From NCBI RefSeq assembly GCF_003387355.1, contig NZ_QUNH01000002.1:289606-353605 (forward strand): a stretch of 64,000 nucleotides of DNA. Reading direction: 5' to 3'. A model generated the notes under the pieces. That model did not search any database. It had not been told where the DNA came from and was given only the letters and a program-made list of their open reading frames with translations. This DNA comes from Winogradskyella sediminis. Lineage in GTDB: Bacteria; Bacteroidota; Bacteroidia; Flavobacteriales; Flavobacteriaceae. The position numbers were made by a program, and so were the translations under genes. Each line of letters starts with the position of its first letter. Position 1 is the first letter of the stretch. Below are positions 35,466-43,394 of the stretch, in pieces.

Positions 35466-36782
35466 ATGAGTACATTTAAAATTGAAGGAGGTCACCGATT
35501 AAAAGGTAAAATTCAGCCTCAAGGTGCCAAAAACGAAGCCTTACAAATCTTATGCGCAGTGCTCTTAACTGCCGAAGAAATTCAAATAGATAACATTCCC
35601 GATATTATTGATGTTAACAAACTAATTGCTTTATTAAAAAAGCTTGGAGTTAAGATTAATAAACTCGATAAAGGGTCTTATACCTTTAAGGCCGACGAGG
35701 TTAATTTAAACTATTTAGAATCCGTAGCATTTAAAGAAGACGGTAAAGGCTTAAGAGGTTCTATTATGATTGTTGGACCGCTTTTAGCACGTTTTGGAAA
35801 AGGTTATATTCCTAAACCAGGTGGTGATAAAATTGGTCGTCGTCGTTTAGATACGCATTTTGAAGGTTTTATTAATCTTGGTGCTAAATTTCGTTATAAC
35901 AGAGAAGAATTGTTCTATGGAGTAGAAGCAGAGAAGTTAAAAGGTACGTATATGCTTTTAGATGAGGCTTCCGTTACCGGAACTGCAAATATTGTAATGG
36001 CTGCTGTTTTAGCAGAAGGAACGACCACTATTTATAATGCGGCTTGCGAACCCTATTTACAGCAATTATGTAAGATGTTGAACCGAATGGGAGCTAAGAT
36101 TTCTGGTGTGGGTTCTAATTTACTTACCATTGAGGGTGTTGATGTTTTAGGTGGTACAAACCATAGAATGCTACCAGATATGATTGAAATTGGTAGCTGG
36201 ATAGGTTTAGCTGCTATGACAAAGAGTGAATTAACAATTACTAATGTTAGTTGGGATGATCTAGGGCAAATCCCTAATGTATTTAGAAAAATAGGAGTGA
36301 CAGTAGAACGTCAGGGAGATGATATTCATATTCCAGCTCATACAGATGGTTATGAAGTACAAAACTTTATTGATGGTTCTATTTTAACTATTTCAGATGC
36401 TCCATGGCCAGGATTTACACCTGATTTATTGAGTATTATCTTAACAGTTTTAACTCAAGCAAGAGGAAGTGCAGTTGTACACCAAAAAATGTTTGAGAGT
36501 CGTTTGTTCTTTGTTGATAAGTTAATAGATATGGGTGCAAAAATTATTCTTTGCGACCCACATAGAGCCACTGTTATTGGTCACGATTTTAAATCGACAT
36601 TAAAAGCTACTACAATGACGTCTCCAGATATTAGAGCAGGTGTTTCTTTATTAATTGCGGCATTATCAGCAAAAGGAACGTCTACTATTCATAATATTGA
36701 ACAAATAGATAGAGGTTACGAAAATATTGACGAACGATTAAGAGCTATTGGTGCTAAAATTGAACGTGTAGAGGGCAATTAG
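35466..36782 (+). CDS. murA: UDP-N-acetylglucosamine 1-carboxyvinyltransferase MurA (Asp at the Cys115 position)
   Basis: The 438-residue enzyme catalyses the first committed step of peptidoglycan synthesis, transferring enolpyruvate from PEP to UDP-GlcNAc. Landmarks are 'IQPQGAKNEALQILCAVLL' (catalytic Lys22-Asn23), 'IMIVGPLLARFGKG', and the loop 'PKPGGDKIGRRRLDTHFEG'. Asp121 in that loop takes the place of the Cys115 that fosfomycin alkylates in E. coli MurA. Asp there is known to keep activity and block the drug. The terminator at 36837 ends the operon. Confidence 0.96.
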   Translation: MSTFKIEGGHRLKGKIQPQGAKNEALQILCAVLLTAEEIQIDNIPDIIDVNKLIALLKKLGVKINKLDKGSYTFKADEVNLNYLESVAFKEDGKGLRGSIMIVGPLLARFGKGYIPKPGGDKIGRRRLDTHFEGFINLGAKFRYNREELFYGVEAEKLKGTYMLLDEASVTGTANIVMAAVLAEGTTTIYNAACEPYLQQLCKMLNRMGAKISGVGSNLLTIEGVDVLGGTNHRMLPDMIEIGSWIGLAAMTKSELTITNVSWDDLGQIPNVFRKIGVTVERQGDDIHIPAHTDGYEVQNFIDGSILTISDAPWPGFTPDLLSIILTVLTQARGSAVVHQKMFESRLFFVDKLIDMGAKIILCDPHRATVIGHDFKSTLKATTMTSPDIRAGVSLLIAALSAKGTSTIHNIEQIDRGYENIDERLRAIGAKIERVEGN

Positions 36783-36836
36783 AGTGCTCTTTAAACCATT
36801 TTTATATTTTGTAAACCAAGTATAATACGATATATA

Positions 36837-36868
36837 AAAGCTTCAAGTTGTATCTTGAGGCTTTTTTA
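36837..36868 (+). terminator. Intrinsic terminator after murA
   Basis: AAGCTTCAAG pairs with CTTGAGGCTT (one G-T pair), followed by six T residues. Confidence 0.8.
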
Positions 36869-37052
36869 TATACCAATGGTTTGTTGTTGTCCGTTGTCTA
36901 TATAATTAATTAAGAGGTCTTTTCTTTTGTGTTGTTTAATCAGTTGTCTATAAGTTGTTTGAGCCTGTGTGTAATTGAAAGAAGTCTTTTTAAAAAGTAT
37001 CATTAATAGGAATTAGACCTTTTTTTAGAGCATTTGGGATCATTAAATGAGT

Positions 37053-37406
37053 TTAATAAAAATACTGCTCACTTGTAATTTTACCATCCACAACTTCATA
37101 AACACAGACTTCTTGTATTTTTTGTCTGCCTTTATCTTTAAAGGTACAATCGTAATCCATTTTAGCTGTAAAAAAGTTACCAGCAACTAAAGGGTTACTG
37201 ATACTACTAAAATGGATGTTTTCAACACTGTCTATCCATTTTTTACTTTTATTCCACACATTTTGCTTTCCGGTAATTACTTCTCCAGATGTTCCAGGCA
37301 TTTCTCTACTTACCACATCGTCTGCGTAAAGTTCATTAATGCAATCTAAGTTGTCACCCTTTTCGCACATTTCTTTCCATTTTTTTGCAACTCCCCACGT
37401 ATTCAT
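37053..37406 (-). CDS. NTF2-like / SnoaL-like domain protein
   Basis: The 117-residue protein has the cone-shaped NTF2-like pattern: 'VAKKWKEMCEKGDNLDCINE', 'LYADDVVSREMPGTSGEVIT', 'FFTAKMDYDCTFKDKGRQ' and 'QEVCVYEVVDGKITSEQYF'. Such proteins are small ligand binders or isomerase-like enzymes. No substrate is suggested by the neighbours. It is monocistronic on the minus strand, downstream of the photolyase operon terminator. Confidence 0.8.
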   Translation of the reverse strand: MNTWGVAKKWKEMCEKGDNLDCINELYADDVVSREMPGTSGEVITGKQNVWNKSKKWIDSVENIHFSSISNPLVAGNFFTAKMDYDCTFKDKGRQKIQEVCVYEVVDGKITSEQYFY

Positions 37407-37496
37407 AATGTTGTTGATTTTATGTTAGTGCTTTAAAGTTAATAAAAAGATTGTTTCTTTAAATGTTTTTTTAAGGCAATCGCAAATAGTAAAATA

Positions 37497-37527
37497 AAAA
37501 AGCTCTGATGACTAATCAGAGCTTTTA
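37497..37527 (-). terminator. Intrinsic terminator of the photolyase operon
   Basis: The stem AGCTCTGAT / ATCAGAGCT plus A/T pairs has, on the minus strand, a T-rich tail. It lies about 110 nt after the photolyase stop codon. Confidence 0.85.
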
Positions 37528-37636
37528 AAATTGTTTATTGAAATGGTTATTTCATGTAAGACCCTAAAGGTCTTGTAAATAGCAACGTCATTATTTTGGT
37601 TTTATTATACAAATGACACCAATATTTTATATCTGT

Positions 37637-38938
37637 TTATTTTAAAGCCGATTTATATGTTTCTAAACATCGCTCTCTCGCCATTTTATGATCGACTATA
37701 GGCTGTGGATAGGTCAATTCTTGATACTCCGGAACCCATTGTTTTATATAGTCGTGATTTTTATCAAATTTCTGAATCTGAGTTGTGGGATTAAAAATTC
37801 TAAAATAGGGAGCGGCATCTACACCAGAACCTGCCACCCATTGCCAATTCCCAACATTACTTGCCATGTCGTAATCGTGCAATTTTTCAGCGAAATAGGC
37901 CTCGCCAAGTCGCCAATCAATTAATAAATGTTTGCATAAAAAGCTACCCACAAGCATACGCACTCTGTTGTGCATAAACCCTGTTTGTTTGAGTTGCCTC
38001 ATGCCTGCATCCACAAGTGGATATCCTGTAAGACCATCGCACCATTTTTTAAATTCTTCTTCATTATTCCTCCATTCGATTCGGTCGTATTGTGGTTTAA
38101 AAGCGTTGTCCTTGGTATGTGGGAAATGCCATAGGATTTGTGTGAAAAATTCACGCCAAATTAATTCTTGCCAAAAGACTTCATTCCGTTCAGCAATAGC
38201 CTTTTTAATCATTTTACGAATACTTACAGTCCCAAACCGTAAGTGTGGCCCTAAATGAGAAGTCGCATCTTGGGCAGGGAAATTTCGGTGGGCTTCATAA
38301 TTCTGAATTAACGTAGGCGTTACATCGTATGGAGAAATGTCTTGACTCGATTTCGTAAAACCAATATCCGACAAACTTAAATTAGGGAGCCTAGTATGTT
38401 CAATAACATTATTTAAATATGATTTGGTGTAGTATATTTCTAAATCAATCGTTTTAAATTTTTCCTTCCATGTACGCATATAAGGTGTGTAAACCAAGTA
38501 AGGGTCTCCATCTTTCTTAACAACCTCGCCTTTTTCAAAAATAACGTGATCTTTAAACGTTTTAAATTGAATACTATTGGATTCTAAAATAGATTTAATC
38601 TGATTATCGCGTTCGGTAGCATAAGGCTCATAATCATGATTCGTAAAAACAGTTTCAATCTCGTAATCGTTTATTAAGGATTTAAAGATATCTGTTGGTT
38701 TGCCATGATACAAAGCGATACTACTTTGATGCTCTTGCTGCAAAGTTTGCCTCATACTTTGTAGTGTTTGATGTATGAACGTCACCCGAGCATCGTCCTT
38801 AGGTAGATGTTCTAAGATTTCAGTATCAAAAATAAAAATTGGAAGAACTGAATAATCACTTCGCAAAGCTTCATAAAATCCGAGGTTATCATCTAATCTA
38901 AGATCTCTTCGAAACCAAAAAATATTAATCTTTTGCAT
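37637..38938 (-). CDS. Cryptochrome/DNA photolyase family protein
   Basis: The 433-residue protein has the N-terminal antenna-binding domain 'INIFWFRRDLRLDDNLGF' and a C-terminal FAD domain. In the FAD domain are 'LTGYPLVDAGMRQLKQTGFM' and 'HNRVRMLVGSFLCKHLLIDW'. 'DMASNVGNWQWVAGSG' carries the Trp of the electron-transfer chain. Length and motifs fit class I CPD photolyases, which split UV-made pyrimidine dimers using blue light. It is the last gene of an operon that also holds folE, a possible source of pterin for a folate antenna. A signalling cryptochrome role cannot be excluded. Confidence 0.92.
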   Translation of the reverse strand: MQKINIFWFRRDLRLDDNLGFYEALRSDYSVLPIFIFDTEILEHLPKDDARVTFIHQTLQSMRQTLQQEHQSSIALYHGKPTDIFKSLINDYEIETVFTNHDYEPYATERDNQIKSILESNSIQFKTFKDHVIFEKGEVVKKDGDPYLVYTPYMRTWKEKFKTIDLEIYYTKSYLNNVIEHTRLPNLSLSDIGFTKSSQDISPYDVTPTLIQNYEAHRNFPAQDATSHLGPHLRFGTVSIRKMIKKAIAERNEVFWQELIWREFFTQILWHFPHTKDNAFKPQYDRIEWRNNEEEFKKWCDGLTGYPLVDAGMRQLKQTGFMHNRVRMLVGSFLCKHLLIDWRLGEAYFAEKLHDYDMASNVGNWQWVAGSGVDAAPYFRIFNPTTQIQKFDKNHDYIKQWVPEYQELTYPQPIVDHKMARERCLETYKSALK

Positions 38939-38988
38939 ATAATGTATAAGTGTTTAGAATATTAAAAACTTGCTTGTAGTGCAAAAAA

Positions 38989-39456
38989 CTAGTTGTCATA
39001 GGTTCCAAACAAGGTTTGTAGCTTTTTGGTTCTATAATTAAAAATTTCTTCAAGCTTAGGTTTTACAAGAATTGGATGCACAAGTTGTCCTAGTATGCCC
39101 AATGGAACTTTATAATCAATAATATCTTCCATTTCTACACCACCATCTATTTCCTTTATAAAATGTTTATGATGCCATAAGGAGTAGGGACCAAATCGTT
39201 GCTCATCTACAAAATACTCTCGATTTTTAACATGTGTAATTTCTGTGACCCATTTTGTTTTAATACCCAATACAGGTGTCACTATATATTGTATAATTTG
39301 ACCAGGAAACATTGGTCTATCTGCTCCAGACAATATATTGAAACCCATATAATCTGGTGTAATAGTTTTTAAGTTTTCAGGATCTGACAAAAAATCCCAA
39401 GCAGCATCAACTGATATAGGAAGGTTCTGTTTTTTGTGTAAAGTATATATTTTCAT
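38989..39456 (-). CDS. SRPBCC family protein (ligand-binding, cyclase-like)
   Basis: The 155-residue protein starts 'MKIYTLHKKQNLPISVDAAW' and continues 'DFLSDPENLKTITPDYMGF', 'MFPGQIIQYIVTPVLGI' and 'MEDIIDYKVPLGILGQLVHP', the SRPBCC/START-like pattern. A start at 39519 would add 21 residues of non-coding character that run into the TspO gene, so ATG 39456 is preferred. It lies between TspO and photolyase, the usual place for this family in bacterial light-stress clusters. The ligand is unknown. Confidence 0.85.
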   Translation of the reverse strand: MKIYTLHKKQNLPISVDAAWDFLSDPENLKTITPDYMGFNILSGADRPMFPGQIIQYIVTPVLGIKTKWVTEITHVKNREYFVDEQRFGPYSLWHHKHFIKEIDGGVEMEDIIDYKVPLGILGQLVHPILVKPKLEEIFNYRTKKLQTLFGTYDN

Positions 39457-39493
39457 AAGGCTTAAAAAGAGGGTATTAATACGTTTATTAAGT

Positions 39494-39958
39494 CTAATTA
39501 TTAAACAAGATATATCCATTTAAAGATATAGCTATACAGAGCCAAATAATATATGGTAATAACAAGTATTTTAGTTTGCTTAATGTATCGTCACAAAATG
39601 AAATAAAGAAGTACAGAATAACCAGTGTGAGAAGTATAATATTTACAAATCCCAATTGTATTAAATGTTGATTAAAAAAAATATAATTCCAGCTCACATT
39701 CAATACACAAGCCAGAGCGTATACAAATACAACATATTTTGAATTACGAATAGAAAATAAAAAGCTCAGATAAACAGAGAAACAAATCATAATCAAGGTC
39801 CAAGTTGCTCCAAAAACCCATCCTGGAGGTGTCCAGGGAGCTTTATTTAAATCTTTATACCATTCCCCAGAAACGGCATCTCCCATAAAATAATTACCTA
39901 ATGCAAGTGCACCAAAATTGATTACTAGAAATAGTATGAAAAGATATAATTCTTTCAA
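39494..39958 (-). CDS. tspO: TspO/MBR family membrane protein
   Basis: The 154-residue protein has five membrane segments and the Trp/Pro-rich signature 'GEWYKDLNKAPWTPPGWVFG' (31-50) followed by 'ATWTLIMICFSVYL'. TspO proteins bind porphyrins and other tetrapyrroles and act in oxidative and light stress. Its place in an operon with photolyase and glutathione peroxidase fits that role. It lies 6 nt after the glutathione peroxidase gene. Confidence 0.93.
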   Translation of the reverse strand: MKELYLFILFLVINFGALALGNYFMGDAVSGEWYKDLNKAPWTPPGWVFGATWTLIMICFSVYLSFLFSIRNSKYVVFVYALACVLNVSWNYIFFNQHLIQLGFVNIILLTLVILYFFISFCDDTLSKLKYLLLPYIIWLCIAISLNGYILFNN

Positions 39959-39964
39959 TTTACA

Positions 39965-40453
39965 TTATTTTAAATATTTCGTAATTCTAGAACTTGTAGG
40001 GTTAGTGATTGAATAATAATAGTTTAAGAATTCACCGTTTTCGTCTATTAAATACTTTTGAAAATTCCATTTTACAGTCGTATTTTGTTTTCCATTGAGT
40101 GCTTTCTTCGTCAACCACTGATATAAAGGATGTTGGTCTGCTCCTTTAACTTTAATTTTTTCAGTAATTAAAAATGAAATTCCATAATTAATTTCGCAAT
40201 ATTCTTGAATCTCCTTAGCAGTACCAGGTTCCTGCTTTCCAAACTGATTACACGGTAAGGCAATGATGACGAGTGTCTCTTTATACTTATCTAGTAGTTT
40301 CTGTAAATCTCGATATTGTGGCGTAAAGCCGCACTTAGAAGCTACATTTACAAATAAAATTTTCTTACCTCTAAACTGATGTAAATCTATAGGTTGACCT
40401 TGAATACTATTAATTGCGATATTGTACACGGATTGCGTAGCAGCTGCTATCAT
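39965..40453 (-). CDS. Glutathione peroxidase family protein (Cys type)
   Basis: The 162-residue protein has catalytic Cys41 in 'VNVASKCGFTPQYRDL', Gln70 in 'IALPCNQFGKQEPG' and Trp in 'VKWNFQKYLIDENG', the standard triad. The Cys form (not selenocysteine) usually works with thioredoxin rather than glutathione. It reduces hydrogen peroxide or lipid hydroperoxides. The first ~10 residues are extended and weakly hydrophobic but not a clear signal peptide. It is in the middle of the photolyase operon. Confidence 0.92.
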   Translation of the reverse strand: MIAAATQSVYNIAINSIQGQPIDLHQFRGKKILFVNVASKCGFTPQYRDLQKLLDKYKETLVIIALPCNQFGKQEPGTAKEIQEYCEINYGISFLITEKIKVKGADQHPLYQWLTKKALNGKQNTTVKWNFQKYLIDENGEFLNYYYSITNPTSSRITKYLK

Positions 40454-40485
40454 AGAGTTAATTGTTTAAATAATTTATAAGTGTC

Positions 40486-41172
40486 TTAAAGTTTAAAACT
40501 TACAATACCACAGTCCATTTCAAAAACTTGCCCGGACATGGAAGCCGCTTTGTCTGATAACAGAAATCCTGCCATATCTGCAACTTCTTCAGGTTGAAGA
40601 TATTTTTTTAAGGGATGGCGTTCATTCATATTAGTTACCATTCGTTCATTACGCAATAATTTTGAAGCCAACTTAGTGTTTGTAACCGTTGGTGCAATCG
40701 CATTAATACGAATGGTTGGAGCTAATTCTGCACCTAGAGATTTGGTTAAACCTTCAACTGCTGATTTTGATGCGGCCACACTTGCATGAAATGGCATGCC
40801 TAATTTGGTAGCTACTGTACTAAATAATAAAACAGAAGGATTTTTGCCTTGTTTTAAAGTTGGGATATACTTCTGAATGGCTTTAACTGCACCAATCACA
40901 TTAATATTAAAATCCGTTTTAAAATCATCAACGTGAAGTCGGTTAAACGGTTTTAAATTGATGCTTCCTGGGCAATATACCAAACCGTCTACTTTATCAA
41001 AATCGGGTAAGTCGTCTTTAAGAATATCACAATCGTAATGTTTTAAATTAGGATGGGTATTCTGGGGTGAAGTACGACTAATATTCACGATGTTGTCATA
41101 AGAGGGCAGCAAAGATGAGATAATAGCATTACCTATACCTTTGCTGCCTCCTATAACAATTAATCGTTTCAT
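40486..41172 (-). CDS. SDR family oxidoreductase lacking the usual catalytic Tyr
   Basis: The 228-residue protein has the cofactor loop 'IVIGGSKGIGNAIISSLLPS' and 'LVYCPGSINLKPFNRL' in the NNAG position. Its active-site region is 'LLFSTVATKLGMPFHASVAA' followed by 'SKSAVEGLTKSLGAELAP'. The Lys of the Y-x3-K motif is present, but the Tyr position reads Val. The C-terminus 'LLSDKAASMSGQVFEMDCG' is typical of SDR proteins. Either catalysis differs from classic SDRs or the protein is a binding homologue. It is within the photolyase operon. Confidence 0.88.
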   Translation of the reverse strand: MKRLIVIGGSKGIGNAIISSLLPSYDNIVNISRTSPQNTHPNLKHYDCDILKDDLPDFDKVDGLVYCPGSINLKPFNRLHVDDFKTDFNINVIGAVKAIQKYIPTLKQGKNPSVLLFSTVATKLGMPFHASVAASKSAVEGLTKSLGAELAPTIRINAIAPTVTNTKLASKLLRNERMVTNMNERHPLKKYLQPEEVADMAGFLLSDKAASMSGQVFEMDCGIVSFKL

Positions 41173-41181
41173 AATTTAAAT

Positions 41182-41415
41182 TTATGATGTCGCTGTTAAG
41201 GGTCTACCCTTTAATCGTTTTTCAATTTTCTGCTTAATCACAGTAAGACGCTTCATTAAATCCATTAATTTGGCATCTTTCTTCTCTTTGTATAATTCGT
41301 TAATCTCTAAAATGAGATCTTTTGCTTCTCGTGCAGCCAGAATTCTATCGCTTGTTGTTTTAAAAGAAAACTTTCTGTTTTCAAATTCTATAGCTTTTTC
41401 AATTGTTGATTCCAT
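41182..41415 (-). CDS. Small helical protein of 77 residues
   Basis: The frame encodes an acidic/basic helical protein with 'DRILAAREAKDLILEINELY' and 'KEKKDAKLMDLMKRLTVIKQ', likely a coiled coil. It lies 4 nt after folE and 10 nt before the SDR gene, so it is real and part of the operon. I do not recognise the family. Similar short helical ORFs accompany folE and photolyase in related clusters in my recollection, which I cannot verify here. Confidence 0.7.
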   Translation of the reverse strand: MESTIEKAIEFENRKFSFKTTSDRILAAREAKDLILEINELYKEKKDAKLMDLMKRLTVIKQKIEKRLKGRPLTATS

Positions 41416-41418
41416 AGC

Positions 41419-42111
41419 TTAATTATTTATATAGTTTTGTAATTCTAAAATTTTTGAAGGGTTGTTAAATTCGCCTCCATAATATGTTGTTACTGTTGTA
41501 GACGTATCATCTTGAATGCCTCTAGAGGACACACATAAATGTTTGGCGTCTATAATTACAGCAACATCTTCGGTTTGTAAAACCGTTTTTAATTCGTTTG
41601 CAATTTGGTTGGTTAATCGTTCTTGAACTTGTGGTCGCTTTGCGAAGTATTGAACGATTCTGTTGAGTTTTGACAGACCAATAACTTTACCAGATGATTT
41701 GTAGGCAATATGCGCTTTTCCGATAATAGGCACAAAATGATGCTCGCAATTAGAGTAAAAGGTAATATTTTTTTCTACCAATACCTGATTATATTGATAT
41801 TTATTATCAAAAAGTGCCACTTTTGGCTTGTTTTTAGGGTCTAAACCCGAAAATATTTCTTCGACATACATTTTAGCTACACGATCTGGTGTGCCTTGCA
41901 ATGAGTCATCGGTTAAATCTAAACCTATAACATCCATTATTTCTGAAAATAAAATAGATATGCGTTTTTTCTTTTCATCATTAGACATCCCAAAAGCATT
42001 AGCTTTCATGGGTGTGTCTAAACTTGTAAATAAATGGTCGTCACCGATATCTTCTTTACTAAATCCATTAAGAGTAAGACCGTTTAATTCGGTATTTTTT
42101 TCTGTAATCAT
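41419..42111 (-). CDS. folE: GTP cyclohydrolase I
   Basis: The 230-residue enzyme opens pterin and folate synthesis from GTP. The core shows 'TPDRVAKMYVEEIFSGLDP' and 'FYSNCEHHFVPIIGKAHIAY' with the zinc Cys and His. It also has 'GLSKLNRIVQYFAKRPQVQE', and 'KHLCVSSRGIQDDTSTTVTT' with the second zinc Cys. The N-terminal ~40 residues are an extra acidic stretch. Being in a photolyase operon rather than a folate operon, it may supply pterin for a photolyase antenna or an antioxidant pterin. A second housekeeping folE may exist elsewhere. Confidence 0.95.
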   Translation of the reverse strand: MITEKNTELNGLTLNGFSKEDIGDDHLFTSLDTPMKANAFGMSNDEKKKRISILFSEIMDVIGLDLTDDSLQGTPDRVAKMYVEEIFSGLDPKNKPKVALFDNKYQYNQVLVEKNITFYSNCEHHFVPIIGKAHIAYKSSGKVIGLSKLNRIVQYFAKRPQVQERLTNQIANELKTVLQTEDVAVIIDAKHLCVSSRGIQDDTSTTVTTYYGGEFNNPSKILELQNYINN

Positions 42112-42166
42112 AGTGTCTTTTTAATGTGCTGTCTTTAAGTACTCTAAGCTTAAATCAAAGCACGTG

Positions 42167-42439
42167 TTAACGTTTTGAAATAGAGTTGTTTGTTATTGTT
42201 CTTTGCCTCGAACATTTAAATCTGCCCTCCTCAAATGTTCTTTTTTTAAGATGTTTAGTGGCTCTACCTTGGACTCTCTTTCTCCACAGTCTAAAGCTGC
42301 TAGGTTTTAATTCTCTTCGCATTAAATTAAGAACCTCTTGTTCTTTTAGATTAAATTGAAATGTAATAGCGTCAAACGGTGTTCTGTCTTCCCACTCCAT
42401 TTCAATAATTCGATCAATGTCTTTAAGTTCTAAATTCAT
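42167..42439 (-). CDS. TIGR03643 family protein
   Basis: The 90-residue protein begins 'MNLELKDIDRIIEMEWEDRT' and continues 'PFDAITFQFNLKEQEVLNLM' and 'RRELKPSSFRLWRKRVQGRA', followed by 'TKHLKKR'. This closely fits TIGR03643, a helical (probably winged-helix-like) family often found with photolyase genes and DUF2256. The C-terminal ~20 residues are an Arg/Ser tail. Its start overlaps the stop of the 143-residue gene by 4 nt. Function unknown. Confidence 0.93.
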   Translation of the reverse strand: MNLELKDIDRIIEMEWEDRTPFDAITFQFNLKEQEVLNLMRRELKPSSFRLWRKRVQGRATKHLKKRTFEEGRFKCSRQRTITNNSISKR

Positions 42440-42867
42440 AGTTCTTTAGGCATTGCGTAAAGCATATCGTACTTTACCTTTTCGTCTATCATTTTATCAA
42501 AAAACTTCCTATTCTCTTTAAAAGTTTTATCAGGTCTAAATTGCACAAATTTTCCTTGCGCATGTATACTAGATCCATTGATTTTATAAATAACGAGATG
42601 GTAATAAGGAATAATCCAAGCAAAATTGCATAATCCTTTATTTATTCTTATTACAATACCTTTAGGACGCAATTCTATGTTTCCATAATTTATATCGGCA
42701 ACCACATTCATCATGGATTGCATATTAGGACTCACTTTATCAATAATCATGCGTTTAGAACCTACACCGTTCATTTTCAATTTCTGTACCAAACTAAACG
42801 GACTGCCAACTAAGTCAGCTATAATCTGTTTATGGTCTGCATTGAAATGTGTAGTATTTATTATCAT
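42436..42867 (-). CDS. 143-residue protein, first gene of the photolyase operon
   Basis: The protein is soluble and mixed alpha/beta: 'MIINTTHFNADHKQIIADLV', 'IELRPKGIVIRINKGLCNFA', 'WIIPYYHLVIYKINGSSIHA' and 'KENRKFFDKMIDEKVKYDML'. There is no signal peptide. I do not recognise the family. It starts directly after the dyad-controlled promoter at 42875-42917 and overlaps TIGR03643 by 4 nt, so it is the promoter-proximal member of the operon. Its leader is very short, about 8 nt from the -7 box to the ATG. Confidence 0.8.
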   Translation of the reverse strand: MIINTTHFNADHKQIIADLVGSPFSLVQKLKMNGVGSKRMIIDKVSPNMQSMMNVVADINYGNIELRPKGIVIRINKGLCNFAWIIPYYHLVIYKINGSSIHAQGKFVQFRPDKTFKENRKFFDKMIDEKVKYDMLYAMPKEL

Positions 42868-42874
42868 AACGCCT

Positions 42875-42917
42875 CAAATATAATAAATGTTTAAGTAATT
42901 TTGTAAAATGTTAAACA
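42875..42917 (-). promoter_or_regulatory. Promoter of the photolyase operon with dyad operator
   Basis: On the minus strand the order is TGTTTAAC-N14-CTTAAACA, 5 nt, then TATATTTG (a perfect -7 box, plus-strand 42875-42882). No TTG -33 box is seen at the right distance. The dyad arms are at plus-strand 42888-42895 and 42910-42917. The same arrangement occurs at 46829-46871. A missing -33 box under a dyad suggests an activator site, while the overlap with that region also allows repression. Confidence 0.65.
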
Positions 42918-43104
42918 AAAATTAACACAGTATTAAGACTCTATAAGTCATTTTGTCAGTAACCACCTAAATTACTTTGCAAGCTTAAATTTCAATTGGT
43001 TAACTTAGTCGTTTTGTTATCTCGTAACTTTCATTACTAGTAGCGAAAGCCTCTTATTTGAAAGAAAATAGGTTATATTTAAATTCTGGTTAAAAGCTGA
43101 TCTC

Positions 43105-43278
43105 TTAGTATCCATTATAGGATTTAAAGTGTATGAGCCTATTGTGTTTTCTGCAACTGTCGCTACAATATTTTACGTGTTCCCAATCACGTGCCCATTT
43201 TTTACGCCATGTGAAAGGACGATTACAAGACACACATGTTTTCTGTGATAAATTTTTCTTTTTAATTCCTTTTGGCAT
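43105..43278 (-). CDS. DUF2256 family small zinc-ribbon-like protein
   Basis: The 57-residue protein, hidden under an opposite-strand frame, reads '[20 protein letters not shown]', then '[20 protein letters not shown]' and 'SCRKHNRL'. The CxxC pair and the second CxxxC pair are a metal-binding knuckle. '[12 protein letters not shown]' is the DUF2256 hallmark. DUF2256 genes are small partners of photolyase clusters, with unknown function. It lies downstream of the DUF2867 oxidoreductase, separated by the inverted repeat 43305-43386. Confidence 0.9.
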   Translation of the reverse strand: MPKGIKKKNLSQKTCVSCNRPFTWRKKWARDWEHVKYCSDSCRKHNRLIHFKSYNGY

Positions 43279-43304
43279 GTCATTAAAACTGTTCTATAGT
43301 ATTT

Positions 43305-43386
43305 ACACCCCTAAAGTCCCCTCAAGGGGACAATCCTTCAAAGTTTATCTGTTACTATTGTCCCCTTGAGGGGACTTCAGGAGTGT
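43305..43386. repeat. 82-bp inverted repeat of the GTCCCCT/AGGGGAC type
   Basis: The left arm, ACACCCCTAAAGTCCCCT and on to 43334, is nearly the reverse complement of the right arm ending AGGAGTGT at 43386 (about 27 of 30 bases). Each arm has its own palindromic core. A single copy of the arm occurs at 26726. It lies between the DUF2256 and DUF2867 genes and may also block or end transcription. Confidence 0.8.
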
Positions 43387-43394
43387 TTTTATTC

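Noticed and set aside
39457..39519. Longer start of the SRPBCC gene
   Set aside because: The extra 21 residues overlap the TspO gene end and lack coding character; ATG 39456 gives the conserved fold start.
43133..43369. Plus-strand 78-residue ORF
   Set aside because: It is the shadow of the minus-strand DUF2256 gene and has no family character.
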